Assembly: GCF_001427585.1 (NCBI RefSeq)
Contig: NZ_LMGY01000001.1
Span: forward strand, 435,270-499,269
From: Pseudoxanthomonas sp. Root630
GTDB lineage: Bacteria; Pseudomonadota; Gammaproteobacteria; Xanthomonadales; Xanthomonadaceae
Reading direction: 5' to 3'
Length of the DNA: 64,000 nt
This document shows, in pieces, positions 9,717 through 19,513 of this stretch. Positions within the stretch are counted from its first letter, which is position 1, and each line of letters opens with the position of its first letter. The notes under the pieces are model-generated. The model saw only the letters and a list, made by a program, of their open reading frames with translations. It did no database searches and was not told where the DNA came from. Made by a program: the position numbers and the translations under genes.

Positions 9717-10652
9717 GTGAAGCCGACCGATACTGCCGATCACGAACGCGTCCGCCAGCATGCGCTGGACCGCTACCACGCCCTCGACACACTGCCCAGC
9801 ACGGTCTACGACGACCTGGTCGCGTTGGCCGCCGCCGTCTGCGGCACGCCCATCGCCGTCGTATCGCTGATCGATCGCGAGCGCCAGTGGTTCAAGGCGC
9901 GCATCGGACTGGATGGACACGAGACCACGCGCGATACCGCGGTGTGCGACCACGCGATCCGGCAACCGGAGGAGTTGCTGGAGATCCCGGACCTCGTCGA
10001 AGACACGCGTTTTGCGGGCTTCCCGATCGTCACTGGCGACGTGAAGGCGCGGTTCTACGCCGGCATGCCGCTGGTCGCCGGCAGCGGCGAGGCGTTGGGC
10101 ACGGTCTGCGTGGTCGACACCCAGCCGCGTCGCTTGAACAACCAGCAGAAGACCTCGCTGCGCGCGCTCGCGCGGATCACCGCGATGCTGCTGGATGCGC
10201 ACCGCGTACAACACGAAAGCCAGGCGCTCGTGGCATTGCGTGGCAACGATGCGCCACCTGCCGCCACCGAGGCCTACAGCGTGGCGTTGATCGAGGTGCA
10301 GGGCATGGCTGAAGCGGCAAGGAGGCTGGGCGAACGTACGCTGGAGAAGACCCTGCAGGGCCTGGAACCCGTCTTCGACGCCTGCCTGCACCCTGCCGGG
10401 GGCGACCATGTCAGTCGGGTGACCGACAGTGCCGAGTTCGTCGTCCTGTTGCAGGGCGGCGACGTCGCCGCGCGGATCGACGCCCTGCGCGCGGCGGCGC
10501 GCCAGGCCGGCCAGCGGCAGGGGCTGGTGCTGCTGGTCGGTGCCGCGGCGTCGACCGCGGCGGACGATGCGCTGATGCGGGTGTATCTGCGCGCCGAAGA
10601 AGACCTCAGCGACCAGAAAGATGCGCTGGCCGGCAACCGCCAGGCCGCGTAG
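9717..10652 (+). CDS. GAF sensor protein with a degenerate GGDEF domain
   Basis: This 311-residue cytosolic protein has a GAF domain at about residues 15-160 (TPIAVVSLIDRERQWFKA, VCDHAIRQPEELLEIPDL, YAGMPLV, GTVCVVD), the form found in many diguanylate cyclases. The remaining 140 residues align by eye with a GGDEF domain that has lost its chemistry. The position of the metal-binding DLDxFK reads EVQGMA, the GGDEF signature reads DSAEF within SRVTDSAEFVVLLQGGD, and the C-terminal ADEALYxAK element reads LRAEEDLSDQK. It is therefore probably a non-catalytic sensor or effector. Start is GTG 9717. The GAF assignment is firm; the degenerate GGDEF is inferred from pattern only. Confidence 0.75.
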   Translation: MKPTDTADHERVRQHALDRYHALDTLPSTVYDDLVALAAAVCGTPIAVVSLIDRERQWFKARIGLDGHETTRDTAVCDHAIRQPEELLEIPDLVEDTRFAGFPIVTGDVKARFYAGMPLVAGSGEALGTVCVVDTQPRRLNNQQKTSLRALARITAMLLDAHRVQHESQALVALRGNDAPPAATEAYSVALIEVQGMAEAARRLGERTLEKTLQGLEPVFDACLHPAGGDHVSRVTDSAEFVVLLQGGDVAARIDALRAAARQAGQRQGLVLLVGAAASTAADDALMRVYLRAEEDLSDQKDALAGNRQAA

Positions 10653-10658
10653 CCGGCC

Positions 10659-10847
10659 TCAGCGCAGCTGCTGCAGGATCACGATCAGCGCCGCGATCCA
10701 GCAGGTGCCGACGAACAGCCCGAGCACCAGGTGCTGGCTGATGCCGGTGCGGTGGAAGCGCCATCGGTTGACGCCCAGCGCGACCAGGACCGGCACGGTG
10801 AACAACACGACGGGCAGCAGCCACCAGGGCAACGAAAGCAGGTCCAT
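10659..10847 (-). CDS. Small membrane protein, 62 aa, unknown function
   Basis: Two hydrophobic segments (about residues 5-26 and 38-58) are separated by a basic loop, VNRWRFHRTG, predicting a hairpin inner-membrane protein. An excellent Shine-Dalgarno, AGGGAGGA, lies 5 bp upstream of the ATG at 10847, which makes a real gene likely despite the length. It is convergent with the GAF gene, with a 6-bp gap. I do not recognise the family. Confidence 0.62.
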   Translation of the reverse strand: MDLLSLPWWLLPVVLFTVPVLVALGVNRWRFHRTGISQHLVLGLFVGTCWIAALIVILQQLR

Positions 10848-10948
10848 GACGGTCCTCCCTTTGGGCGGCTGATGGGCCGTCCGTTGACTGCATCATCCTG
10901 CGCGGCGCGGCCGCTTGCATTGATTCCGATCAACCACCCGTCGGGCGG

Positions 10949-11698
10949 TCAGCGCGCCAGCGCGGCCAGTTCGCGCTTGGCCAGCTCGATCCAGTCCTGC
11001 TGCTCGCGCCGGTAATAGCGCGGTGCGGCGTCGGAGCGGTCGAGGATCTCCTGGAACACGTTGCGCGCGCGGCCGTCTTCGCCGGCACGCCTGAGCAGCA
11101 GGCCGAACCGGGCGCGCGCTTCCTCACCGGGATAGCCCTGCACGACAGCCTCGTACTCGTGGATGGCGGCTGTCGCATCGCCGGTGTCTTCCACCGTGCG
11201 TGCGTACAACAGGTGCCCGTCGGCGGAACGGAACGAGGGGTTCGCGGCGATCAACGCATCCAGCGTGGCGCGCGCCTTCTGCGAAGCGCCCAGGCCGAAC
11301 TGTGCCTTCGCCAGTCCGAGCATCAGATCCGGGTCGGTGGCGTAGAGGCCTTTCAAGGCCTGTTCGTACAATTCACTCGCATGCGCGTAGTCGCCGCTGC
11401 GCAGGCTTTCCTCCGCCAGGCGGCGGCGATTCTCCGGTGTGTCCGCTGCCTTGAGCAGCTTGGCGGCATCGCGCCGGTCCCGATCCGGATCGATCCGGTT
11501 CCGCACGTTGCGGACGGTGCGGCGCGCCGAGGGGTTGTGGCGCAGGTCCGGAAGGATCTCAGCGATGAAGTACACGATCACCGCGATGAACGAGAACACC
11601 AGCAGGATGAAGACCCAGTAGAGCGGTCGCCCGGTGCGGACCACGTGCACGCAACAGGCGATCTGCAGGGCGAGGGATAGCAGGATCAGAGGGCTCAT
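10949..11698 (-). CDS. Membrane-anchored TPR protein
   Basis: A 249-residue protein. Two hydrophobic segments at the N-terminus (about residues 3-19 and 26-50) resemble the short double-spanning anchor of phospholipase D-like N-terminal domains. A basic linker (RRTVRNVRNRIDPDRDRRD) and TPR-type helix pairs from about residue 80 to the end follow (ENRRRLAEESLRSGDYAHAS; YEQALKG; LMLGLAKAQFGLGASQKARA; LLYARTVEDTGDATAAIHEY). It is probably an inner-membrane scaffold with a cytosolic TPR domain. The start at ATG 11698 is chosen because the sequence upstream is not membrane-like. Partners are unknown. It is divergent from the lectin/di-haem lipoprotein gene, sharing a 228-bp intergenic region. Confidence 0.75.
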   Translation of the reverse strand: MSPLILLSLALQIACCVHVVRTGRPLYWVFILLVFSFIAVIVYFIAEILPDLRHNPSARRTVRNVRNRIDPDRDRRDAAKLLKAADTPENRRRLAEESLRSGDYAHASELYEQALKGLYATDPDLMLGLAKAQFGLGASQKARATLDALIAANPSFRSADGHLLYARTVEDTGDATAAIHEYEAVVQGYPGEEARARFGLLLRRAGEDGRARNVFQEILDRSDAAPRYYRREQQDWIELAKRELAALAR

Positions 11699-11926
11699 GC
11701 GGGCAGGCGGGCGCCGGAGGCAGTGGCAGAGGCGCCCAGCATCGGGCATCCGCGTCGCGTGTGCCAGCGTCGGCCCGGCACGGGTTGTGCGGCGAAGGTC
11801 ACAGTGGCAGGGCACGCGCTCTGCGACGATGCCGCGTCCTGCCTCGGATGGCGGGCCGTGCTGCTTCGGGGAGTGAGGCAGCGGCCCCGCCGACGTCCCC
11901 CACGCGTCCCAAGGAGTTGGTCCCCG

Positions 11927-14743
11927 ATGCAAGTCCCCCGCCTAGCCCGTGCGTGGCGATGCCGCGCGTTCGCCGCGGCCGCTGCCGTCTCGCTGGTCGC
12001 CTGTTCCGTGCAGACGGAGACGGCGGAAGAAGAGGCGCCGTTCTGGAGCCGCGTCCGTCCGCTGCTCGTGCCTGCGCAAGCCTCTGTGCAGATCGCCGCG
12101 GGCAACGCGCCGATCGCGGTCGCGCCGCCGCAGAACATCGATGTCGACCCGGTGCCATCCGGTCGCTATCGGATCGCCAGCGTGCTGAGCGGCCTGTGCA
12201 TCGAGGTTCGCGACGGGAACGTGGCCAACGGCACGCCGCTGGTGCAGTCGGCCTGCGATGCGACGTTGCGCCGGCAGTTCTTCGACATCGCCGAAACCAC
12301 GACCGGGCAGTACCGCCTGCGCAATCTGCACACGCAGAAGTCCGCCGACATCCCTGCCGCGTCCGCGGCCGACCACGTCATCGTGCAGCAGTGGGACGAC
12401 AACGGCAGCGGCGCACAGCGATTCCGCCTGCAGCGTATCGATACAAGCGACCGCTACCGCATCGTCAACGTCAACAGCGGCAAGTGCCTCGGCATCGTCG
12501 GTGCTTCGGCGGCCGTGGGCGTTTCCATCGAGCAGCTCGCTTGCGTGGCCGCGCCCGCCCAGCAGTTCCACCTCGGCGTCGGCGAGCCGCAACCGGTACG
12601 GCAGAACGGATCGCACCCGATGCTGCCGCCTCCGCCGCCGGTGCCGCCCTCGGCCACGTACCAGCCCTTGCTATGGCCGGACGATGCCGCTCCCGTGCAG
12701 TACACCCAGGACGACGGCACCCTGGTGACCCACGTGGGCGGTCGCGTGCGGGATCGACATGCGCGAGAACCCATCGTCGACGACAGCTACCAGGTGTTCC
12801 CGCCGCACTACTTCGAGCGGCGGACGCACGAGATCATCATCCACGACGATGCCGTGCCCGGTACCTCGGGCGAGCAACGCATCCTGACCATCGTCGTGAA
12901 GCCGCAGCACTACTGGTACGGGACGAACTTCCGCCACGGCTACATCGGGCGGCGCAGCGAAGACCCGCTGGAGCCGACTTCGGTGGCGCTGTATGCCGAC
13001 AACGGCGGCATGAAGCGGTTGCCCGGCGGCGTGGCGGCGCAGACACCGATCCCCGGCTATGCGCAACTCGGGCAGGACCCGAACGCCAACTACACACCCC
13101 CCGCTGGCACGCCCGGCAACGACTTCGTGCTGGTGAAGGAGATCCGGACCGCCGCCAACGACGCGCATCGCACGCTGCGCAAGGGCGACCTGGTGGAGTT
13201 CGAGCTGGGCATCTTCCTGGCCGGCGATCCCGACGTCATCGGCCGCTTCAATTACTACGCCGAGGCGCTGGTGTACCGCGCGGGTTCGCACGGCCTGGTG
13301 TCGTGGTTCCGTGGGCCGGGCTACGGCGTGCAGCGGCCGCTGGATTCGCTGGCCATGCCGGCCGAGGCGCTCAGCGCGGGCCCGTGGATGACGCTGCACG
13401 AGGACACGTCCAGCGAGCCGTACCGCATGCTGCAGCAGGCGTCGCACAACATCGCCGGCTACAACATGCAGTCATGGGTCGAAGGACGCAGGCTGATCCA
13501 TACGTCGTTCGCCAGCGGGCGGCACTCCGAAGAGAGCAATACGGTCTTCACTGCGCATGCCGGCAAGACGGCGCCGCACTTCTCTCAGACCCGCTGCGTG
13601 GACTGCCACACGGGCAACGGCCGCAGCTCCCCGGCGGTCGGCGCGCCCCTGGACCGGCTCGGCGTGTTCGTCGGCATGGCAGGCAACGGCACGCAGGCAC
13701 CGGACGCACGCTTCGGCCTCCGCCTGCAGCAGGGCACCTACCGCGAGGCGGGCGCCAATCTCGATGGCCGCGAAGCGGAGCTGGTGCTCGCCGGCCATAC
13801 CGAACTGCCTGGCCGCTACGCCGACGGCACGGGCTATGTGTTGCGCCGGCCGAACTACGTCCTGCGCGATCGCGCGGGTCAGCCGCTGGCGCTGCCGACG
13901 GCGCTGTCGGTGCGCGTGGCGCCGTCGTTGATCGGCTTGGGCCTGCTGGAAGCGGTGCCCGAGCAGCAACTGGAACGCCTGGCGCTCGCGCAGCAGGGCG
14001 ATCCGGACGGCATCGCGGGCCGCCTGCAGATCGTCGCCGATGCGCGCGATGCCGGCGTGAGCCGCGTGGGTCGCTTCGGATGGAAGGGCGCCGCCGCCAC
14101 GCTGGAGCAACAGACCTCGCTGGCCTTCAACACCGACATGGGCGTGGGGTCGCCACTGCTGCCGTCGCTGGAGTGCGCGCGCGGCAGCGAAGGCGTCGCG
14201 TGTGCGCAGGCGAACACCGGCGGTGCGAAGCTGACCGCCGCCGACATCCACCAGACCACGCTCTACCTCAGCCTGCTGGGCGTGCCGCCGAAGCGCGATT
14301 TCGACAATCCGCTGGAACAGGATGCCCAGGCGCGTGCACGCCAACTGCGCGTCAAGCGCGGTGCACAGATGTTCGAAGCCGCGCGTTGCGGTACCTGCCA
14401 TGCGCCGGAACTGCGCACCGGGAACCATCGCTTCGTCGAGCTGCGTTACCAGACCATCCGGCCGTACACCGACCTGCTGCTGCACGACATGGGGCCGGAA
14501 CTGGCGGACACCTATGTCGAGGGCCGCGCCACCGCACGCGAGTGGCGTACCGCGCCGCTGTGGGGGCTAGGCCTGGCCGCGACGATCGATCCGACCGTGC
14601 GCTACCTGCACGACGGGCGCGCGGCCACGTTGGAGGAGGCCGTGCTGTGGCATGGCGGGCAGGGCACTGCGGCGAAGCAGCGGTTCGAAGCGATGAACGC
14701 CGACGACCGTCGCGCCCTGGTGGATTTCCTGAAGTCGCTCTAG
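11927..14743 (+). CDS. Lipoprotein with ricin-type lectin and di-haem oxidoreductase (DUF1111-like) domains
   Basis: A 938-residue exported protein. Residues 1-26 form a lipoprotein signal (basic start, Ala-rich core, LVAC with the lipidated Cys at 26). Residues about 75-220 form a ricin B-like beta-trefoil: GRYRIASVLSGLCIEV, TTGQYRLRNLHTQ, and DRYRIVNVNSGKCLGIVG are the three repeats. A Pro-rich linker and a central region of about 250 residues (PPHYFERRTHEIIIHDD) that I do not recognise follow. The C-terminal half carries two c-type haem sites, CVDCH near residue 557 and CGTCH near residue 821, with features of the di-haem oxidoreductase (DUF1111, thiol oxidoreductase/peroxidase-like) family. 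Start ATG 11927 has an AAGGAG Shine-Dalgarno at 11911-11916. Substrate is unknown; a redox enzyme tethered to glycans is an inference. Confidence 0.82.
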   Translation: MQVPRLARAWRCRAFAAAAAVSLVACSVQTETAEEEAPFWSRVRPLLVPAQASVQIAAGNAPIAVAPPQNIDVDPVPSGRYRIASVLSGLCIEVRDGNVANGTPLVQSACDATLRRQFFDIAETTTGQYRLRNLHTQKSADIPAASAADHVIVQQWDDNGSGAQRFRLQRIDTSDRYRIVNVNSGKCLGIVGASAAVGVSIEQLACVAAPAQQFHLGVGEPQPVRQNGSHPMLPPPPPVPPSATYQPLLWPDDAAPVQYTQDDGTLVTHVGGRVRDRHAREPIVDDSYQVFPPHYFERRTHEIIIHDDAVPGTSGEQRILTIVVKPQHYWYGTNFRHGYIGRRSEDPLEPTSVALYADNGGMKRLPGGVAAQTPIPGYAQLGQDPNANYTPPAGTPGNDFVLVKEIRTAANDAHRTLRKGDLVEFELGIFLAGDPDVIGRFNYYAEALVYRAGSHGLVSWFRGPGYGVQRPLDSLAMPAEALSAGPWMTLHEDTSSEPYRMLQQASHNIAGYNMQSWVEGRRLIHTSFASGRHSEESNTVFTAHAGKTAPHFSQTRCVDCHTGNGRSSPAVGAPLDRLGVFVGMAGNGTQAPDARFGLRLQQGTYREAGANLDGREAELVLAGHTELPGRYADGTGYVLRRPNYVLRDRAGQPLALPTALSVRVAPSLIGLGLLEAVPEQQLERLALAQQGDPDGIAGRLQIVADARDAGVSRVGRFGWKGAAATLEQQTSLAFNTDMGVGSPLLPSLECARGSEGVACAQANTGGAKLTAADIHQTTLYLSLLGVPPKRDFDNPLEQDAQARARQLRVKRGAQMFEAARCGTCHAPELRTGNHRFVELRYQTIRPYTDLLLHDMGPELADTYVEGRATAREWRTAPLWGLGLAATIDPTVRYLHDGRAATLEEAVLWHGGQGTAAKQRFEAMNADDRRALVDFLKSL

Positions 14744-14755
14744 CCCACGTGGCAA

Positions 14756-14783
14756 CGAAAAAGCGCCGGGCGTGCCGGCGCTT
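14756..14783 (-). terminator. Terminator of accA
   Basis: A 9-bp stem AAGCGCCGG/CCGGCGCTT is followed on the minus strand by a run of Ts. It lies 25 bp after the accA stop and also close to the stop of the convergent plus-strand lipoprotein gene. Confidence 0.8.
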
Positions 14784-14807
14784 CGAAGGGGTGCAAGGTC
14801 GGGCCGC

Positions 14808-15767
14808 TCAGGCGGCTTCGTACGCCCCGTAGCCGCGCAGGCGCGCGTAGCGCTTGGCCAGCAGTTCCTCGACCGGCAGCTGCTCCAGCGCATCGAGTTC
14901 GTTGAGCAGCACGGCCTTGAGGCGCACCGCCATCTGGCGCGGGTTGCGGTGTGCGCCGCCGATGGGTTCGCGCACTACCTTGTCGACCAGGCCCAGCGCG
15001 ATGAGGCGCTTGGCGGTCAGGCCCAGTTGCTCGGCGGCGTCCTTGGCCTTGGCGGCATCCTTCCAGAGGATGGAAGCGCAGCCTTCGGGCGAAATCACCG
15101 AGTACGTACCGTACTCGAGCATCAGCGTGCGGTCGCCGACGCCGATGGCGAGCGCGCCGCCGCTGCCGCCTTCGCCGATCACCGTGCAGATGATCGGGAT
15201 CTTCAGCTCGGCCATCTCCATCAGGTTGCGCGCGATGGCTTCGGACTGGCCGCGCTCTTCCGCGCCCACGCCCGGGTACGCGCCGGGGGTGTCGATGAAG
15301 GTCAGCAGCGGCAGCTTGAAGCGCTCGGCCATCTTCATCAGGCGCAGCGCCTTGCGGTAGCCCTCCGGGCGCGGCATGCCGAAGTTGCGCGCGATCTTGC
15401 TCTTGGTGTCGCGACCCTTCTGGTGGCCGATGATGACCACGCTGCGGCCGTCGATACGGCCCAGGCCGCCGACGATGGCGGCATCGTCGGAAAACGCACG
15501 GTCGCCGGCCAGCTCCTGGAACTCGTCGCAGAAGACCTTGATGTAGTCCAGCGTGTACGGGCGCGCCGGATGGCGTGCCAGCTGCGACACCTGCCAGGGC
15601 GACAGGTCGCGGAAGATCTGCGCGGTGCGGATGCGGAGCTTGTCCTGCAGCGCGTGCACCTCGGCATCGACATTCACCGCCGGGCCGGTGCTGGCGGCGC
15701 GCAGATCCTGGATCTTGGCTTCCAGATCGGCGATGGGCTGTTCGAAATCGAGGTAGTTCGGATTCAT
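14808..15767 (-). CDS. accA: Acetyl-CoA carboxylase carboxyltransferase subunit alpha
   Basis: A 319-residue AccA, which with AccD transfers carboxyl from carboxybiotin to acetyl-CoA, the first committed step of fatty-acid synthesis. Diagnostic segments are [18 protein letters not shown] at the N-terminus, [20 protein letters not shown] and [15 protein letters not shown] in the crotonase-like core. Length equals that of the E. coli protein (319). It follows dnaE after a 96-bp gap, the classical dnaE-accA order, and a terminator follows it. A candidate -10 (TACACT) lies in the gap, so accA may have its own promoter as well as read-through from dnaE. Confidence 0.97.
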   Translation of the reverse strand: MNPNYLDFEQPIADLEAKIQDLRAASTGPAVNVDAEVHALQDKLRIRTAQIFRDLSPWQVSQLARHPARPYTLDYIKVFCDEFQELAGDRAFSDDAAIVGGLGRIDGRSVVIIGHQKGRDTKSKIARNFGMPRPEGYRKALRLMKMAERFKLPLLTFIDTPGAYPGVGAEERGQSEAIARNLMEMAELKIPIICTVIGEGGSGGALAIGVGDRTLMLEYGTYSVISPEGCASILWKDAAKAKDAAEQLGLTAKRLIALGLVDKVVREPIGGAHRNPRQMAVRLKAVLLNELDALEQLPVEELLAKRYARLRGYGAYEAA

Positions 15768-15863
15768 CTGCGGGCCATGGGCCGGAAAGGGGGGAAGTGT
15801 AGCCGAAGCCGTCCGGCGGTCACGTACGGGGGGGTAGGGCCGTGACGTGGCGCACGGCCTGCG

Positions 15864-18800
15864 TCAGTTGGCCCACGGACGGTAGAAGGCGGGCTTGGCG
15901 GTGCGTACGCCGGGCATGGCGCGCAGGGCGTCCAGCAGCTCGGCATCCACGCGCACGGCCTTCTGGCCGTTGAGGTCGAGCATGCCGGCGATGGTGTTGC
16001 CGCCCGCGCCCATCAACAGGTCCAGGCGCAGCGGCGTGCCGCCGGGCCGATGCCGCGACAGCAGGGCATCCACGCGTTCCCACAAGCCCGGCACGCGCAG
16101 GTCCAGGCGCAGCTGCAGGCGCTGCGCATGCTGTTGGCACAACGCGGTGTAGTCCCACACCTGGCGGATGCGCAGGCTGTAGCCGCCACTGAACTCGTCT
16201 TCGCGCAGGCCGCCCTTGATCACCAGCACGCGGTCGCGCGTCATCAGCGCGCCGAATTCGTTCAAGGCATCCGAGAACGCACTGCACTCGATCCGGCCGC
16301 GGCCGTCTTCCAACTGCACGAACACCTGGCTGTCGCCCTTGCGCCGCACGCCGACCACCTGGCCGGCGACGATCGCGTTGACCTCGGGGCGCCAGCCTTT
16401 CTTCTCGCCACTGGAACCGCTCGTCCAGATGCGGTCCAGCTCGCTCAGGTCGCTGCCCACGAGCGTGCGCAGGTCGTCGCGATACGGGTCCATCGGGTGG
16501 CCGCTGAGGTAGTGCCCCAGTGTCTCGCGCTCGCCGTGCAGCTTCTGCGTGAGTGGCCACTCGTCCGTGGTCGGGAGCTCGACATGGATGTCGTCGGTGC
16601 CCGCACTGGAACCGAACATGTCGACGATGCCGGCGCTGCGGTTCTTGCTGATCTGGTCGATCGCCTTCAGCACTTCCGGCAGCTGCAGGGCCAACGAGGC
16701 GCGGTTCCTGCCGAGGGCGTCGAGCGCGCCGGCGTTGATCAGCGCTTCAAGCGCGCGCTTGTTGAGCTTGGACGAATCGACGCGCTTGCAGAAGTCCAGC
16801 AGGTCGCGGAACGCGTCGCCATCGCGGCGCGCCTCGACGATGCTCTCGCATACGCCCTGGCCCACGCCCTTCACCGCACCCAGGCCGTAGCGCACGGTGT
16901 TGGCATCGGTGGCGACGAACATGAAGTCCGAGTGGTTCACGTCCGGCGGCAACACATTCAGGCCGAGGCCGCGTGCCTCGTCGAGGAAGCCGACCACCTT
17001 GTCGGTCTTGTCCATGTCCGACGACAGTGTGGCCGCCATGAATTCGGCGGGGTAATGCTTCTTCAGCCACGCGGTCTGGTAGGCGACCAGCGAGTACGCG
17101 GCGGCGTGCGACTTGTTGAAGCCGTAGCCGGCGAACTTCTCCATCAGGTCGAAGATTTCATCGGCCTTGCGCTCGTCCACGCCGCCCTGTGCGGCGCCTT
17201 CGCGGAAGATCTCGCGGTGCTTGGCCATTTCGGCCGGCACCTTCTTGCCCATCGCGCGGCGCAGCAGGTCGGCGCCGCCCAGCGAGTAGCCGCCGACGAT
17301 CTGCGCCATCTGCATGACCTGCTCCTGGTAGACCATGATGCCGTAGGTCTCTTCCAGCATGGCCTTGGTGCGCGGGTCCGGGTAATCGAACTCTTCGCGA
17401 CCGTGCTTGCGCTCGACGAACGACGGGATCATGTCCATCGGGCCGGGGCGGTACAACGCGTTCAGCGCGATCAGGTCCTCGAAGCGGTCGGGCTTGGCTT
17501 CCTTCAGCGCGCGCCGCATGCCCGAGGATTCGAACTGGAACACCGAACCGGTGTTGCCGTTGGCGAACACGTCGCGGTACACGCTGGCGTCGTCGAGCGG
17601 GATCGTCGCGATATCGACCGGCGTCACGCCAAGGTGCGCGCGCCGCGCATTCACCGCCTTCACGGCCCAGTCGATGATCGTCAGCGTGCGCAGGCCGAGA
17701 AAGTCGAACTTCACCAGGCCGACGGCTTCCACGTCGTCCTTGTCGAACTGGGTGACCGGGTTCCTGCCGCGGCCACCTTCGTCGTGTTCGGCGAACAGCG
17801 GGCAGAAGTCCGAGAGCGGCGTGGGCGCGATCACCACGCCGCCGGCATGCTTGCCGGCGTTGCGGGTGAGGTCTTCCAGCTGGCGCGCCAGGTCGATCAG
17901 GTCGCGGACATCGTCCTCGTCGCGATAGCGTTCGATCAGCTCCTGCGAGGCCATCTCGCTGCTGCCTTCGCCCATCGCATCCTTCAGCGTCACGCCCAGG
18001 ATGTTCGGGATCAGCTTGGCGACGCCATCGACCAGGCCGTACGGAAAGCCCAGTACGCGGCCGGCATCGCGCACCACGGCCTTCGCCGCCATGGTGCCGT
18101 AGGTGATGATCTGGCTGACCCGGTCGCGCCCGTACTTGCGCGCGACGTAGTCGATCACCTCGTCGCGGCGGTCCATGCAGAAGTCGATGTCGAAGTCGGG
18201 CATCGACACGCGTTCCGGGTTGAGGAAGCGCTCGAACAGCAAGCCGTAGGGCAGCGGATCCAGGTCGGTGATCTGCAGCGCCCACGCCACCAGCGAACCC
18301 GCGCCCGAGCCGCGGCCCGGCCCGATCGGGATGCCATGGTTCTTTCCCCACTGGATGAAGTCGGCCACGATCAGGAAGTAGCCGGGGAACCCCATCTTGC
18401 AGATGGTGTCCAGCTCGAAGTCCAGCCGCTTCTCGTAGTCCTCGCGCGTGTGGCCGGGCGCCAGCGGGTTCTTTTCCAGCCGCGTCTTCAGTCCTTCGTG
18501 CGACAGGCTTCGGATCCAGCTGTCCAGCGTCTCATCGTCGGGTACCGGATACGCCGGCAGGAAGTACGTCCCCAGCCGCATCTCGATGTTGCAGCGCTGG
18601 GCCAGCGCCATCGTGTTGTCGATCGCGTCCGGAACGTCGGCGAACAGCTCGGCCATCTGCGCGGCCGACTTCATGTACTGCTCGGCGCTGTAGTCGCGCG
18701 GACGCTTGGGGTCGTCCAGCACGCGCCCGGATGCGATGCAGACGCGCGCCTCGTGCGCATCGAAATCATCCGGCGACAGGAAGCGCACGTCGTTGCTGGC

Positions 18801-19421
18801 GATCACCGGCAGGCCGCGCGTATCGGCGGCATGCAGGGCGAACGCATTGAACGTTTCCTCGCCATCGCGCTGGGTGCGTGTCAGTTCGAGGTGCAGGTCT
18901 TCACCGAAGCTGCGCTGCCAGTCGGCCAGGTGCTGCTCGGCCAGGTCATGGCGGCCGCCCAGCGCCATCCGGCCGGCCAGGCTCTGCCGTCCCATCAGCG
19001 CGAACAGGCCCGCATGGTCCTGGCGCAGCCAGTCCGGATCGATGGCGACGCCGTCGGTGCGGTGCCCTTCCATCCAGGCGCGCGTCAGCAGGCGCGACAA
19101 CGACAGATAGCCTTCGCGGTCGCGGCACAGCAGCGTGACCGTCCAGGGAGCCTCGTTGCCTTCGGCGACCAGCAGGTCGGCACCCGCGATGGGTTTCAGG
19201 CCCACGCCTTCGGCCGCCTTGTAGAACTTCACCAGCGCGAACAGGTTGTTGCGGTCGGTGACCGCGAGCGCGGGCATGCCCAGTTCCACCGCGCGGCTCA
19301 GCAGGTTCGCCTGCTTGGCCTTCTTCGGGTCAGCGTGATCCGGCTTCTCGGGCACGCGGATGATCGAATCCGCCAACGAAAATTCGGTGTGCAGGTGGAG
19401 GTGGACGAAACGGGAAGACAT
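15864..19421 (-). CDS. dnaE: DNA polymerase III subunit alpha
   Basis: A 1185-residue replicative polymerase. The PHP domain begins at once (FVHLHLHTEFSLADSI). The polymerase core carries PDFDIDFCMDRRDEVID near residue 405, with the catalytic acidic residues, and GPGRGSGAGSLVAW just before it. Finger and helix-hairpin-helix segments follow, and an OB fold is near the C-terminus (VVGVRRKGDSQVFVQLEDG, about residue 1010). The family start MSSRFVHLHLHTEF fixes ATG 19421; the open frame runs 29 codons further upstream without conservation. A terminator of the upstream small gene lies at 19514-19539, so dnaE should have its own promoter within 19422-19513. Confidence 0.97.
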   Translation of the reverse strand: MSSRFVHLHLHTEFSLADSIIRVPEKPDHADPKKAKQANLLSRAVELGMPALAVTDRNNLFALVKFYKAAEGVGLKPIAGADLLVAEGNEAPWTVTLLCRDREGYLSLSRLLTRAWMEGHRTDGVAIDPDWLRQDHAGLFALMGRQSLAGRMALGGRHDLAEQHLADWQRSFGEDLHLELTRTQRDGEETFNAFALHAADTRGLPVIASNDVRFLSPDDFDAHEARVCIASGRVLDDPKRPRDYSAEQYMKSAAQMAELFADVPDAIDNTMALAQRCNIEMRLGTYFLPAYPVPDDETLDSWIRSLSHEGLKTRLEKNPLAPGHTREDYEKRLDFELDTICKMGFPGYFLIVADFIQWGKNHGIPIGPGRGSGAGSLVAWALQITDLDPLPYGLLFERFLNPERVSMPDFDIDFCMDRRDEVIDYVARKYGRDRVSQIITYGTMAAKAVVRDAGRVLGFPYGLVDGVAKLIPNILGVTLKDAMGEGSSEMASQELIERYRDEDDVRDLIDLARQLEDLTRNAGKHAGGVVIAPTPLSDFCPLFAEHDEGGRGRNPVTQFDKDDVEAVGLVKFDFLGLRTLTIIDWAVKAVNARRAHLGVTPVDIATIPLDDASVYRDVFANGNTGSVFQFESSGMRRALKEAKPDRFEDLIALNALYRPGPMDMIPSFVERKHGREEFDYPDPRTKAMLEETYGIMVYQEQVMQMAQIVGGYSLGGADLLRRAMGKKVPAEMAKHREIFREGAAQGGVDERKADEIFDLMEKFAGYGFNKSHAAAYSLVAYQTAWLKKHYPAEFMAATLSSDMDKTDKVVGFLDEARGLGLNVLPPDVNHSDFMFVATDANTVRYGLGAVKGVGQGVCESIVEARRDGDAFRDLLDFCKRVDSSKLNKRALEALINAGALDALGRNRASLALQLPEVLKAIDQISKNRSAGIVDMFGSSAGTDDIHVELPTTDEWPLTQKLHGERETLGHYLSGHPMDPYRDDLRTLVGSDLSELDRIWTSGSSGEKKGWRPEVNAIVAGQVVGVRRKGDSQVFVQLEDGRGRIECSAFSDALNEFGALMTRDRVLVIKGGLREDEFSGGYSLRIRQVWDYTALCQQHAQRLQLRLDLRVPGLWERVDALLSRHRPGGTPLRLDLLMGAGGNTIAGMLDLNGQKAVRVDAELLDALRAMPGVRTAKPAFYRPWAN

Positions 19422-19513
19422 GCCGGCTCGGGGTACTGTCGGGCCAGCGTAACGGCGGGGGTGGGGTGGGGCAAGGCTTGACATTCCGACGCCGCCGGCC
19501 GGCTCCACCGGGT

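Noticed and set aside
16050-19481. Long plus-strand open frame across dnaE
   Set aside because: Antisense shadow of the polymerase gene with low-complexity Val/Ala/Arg/His translation and no start signals.
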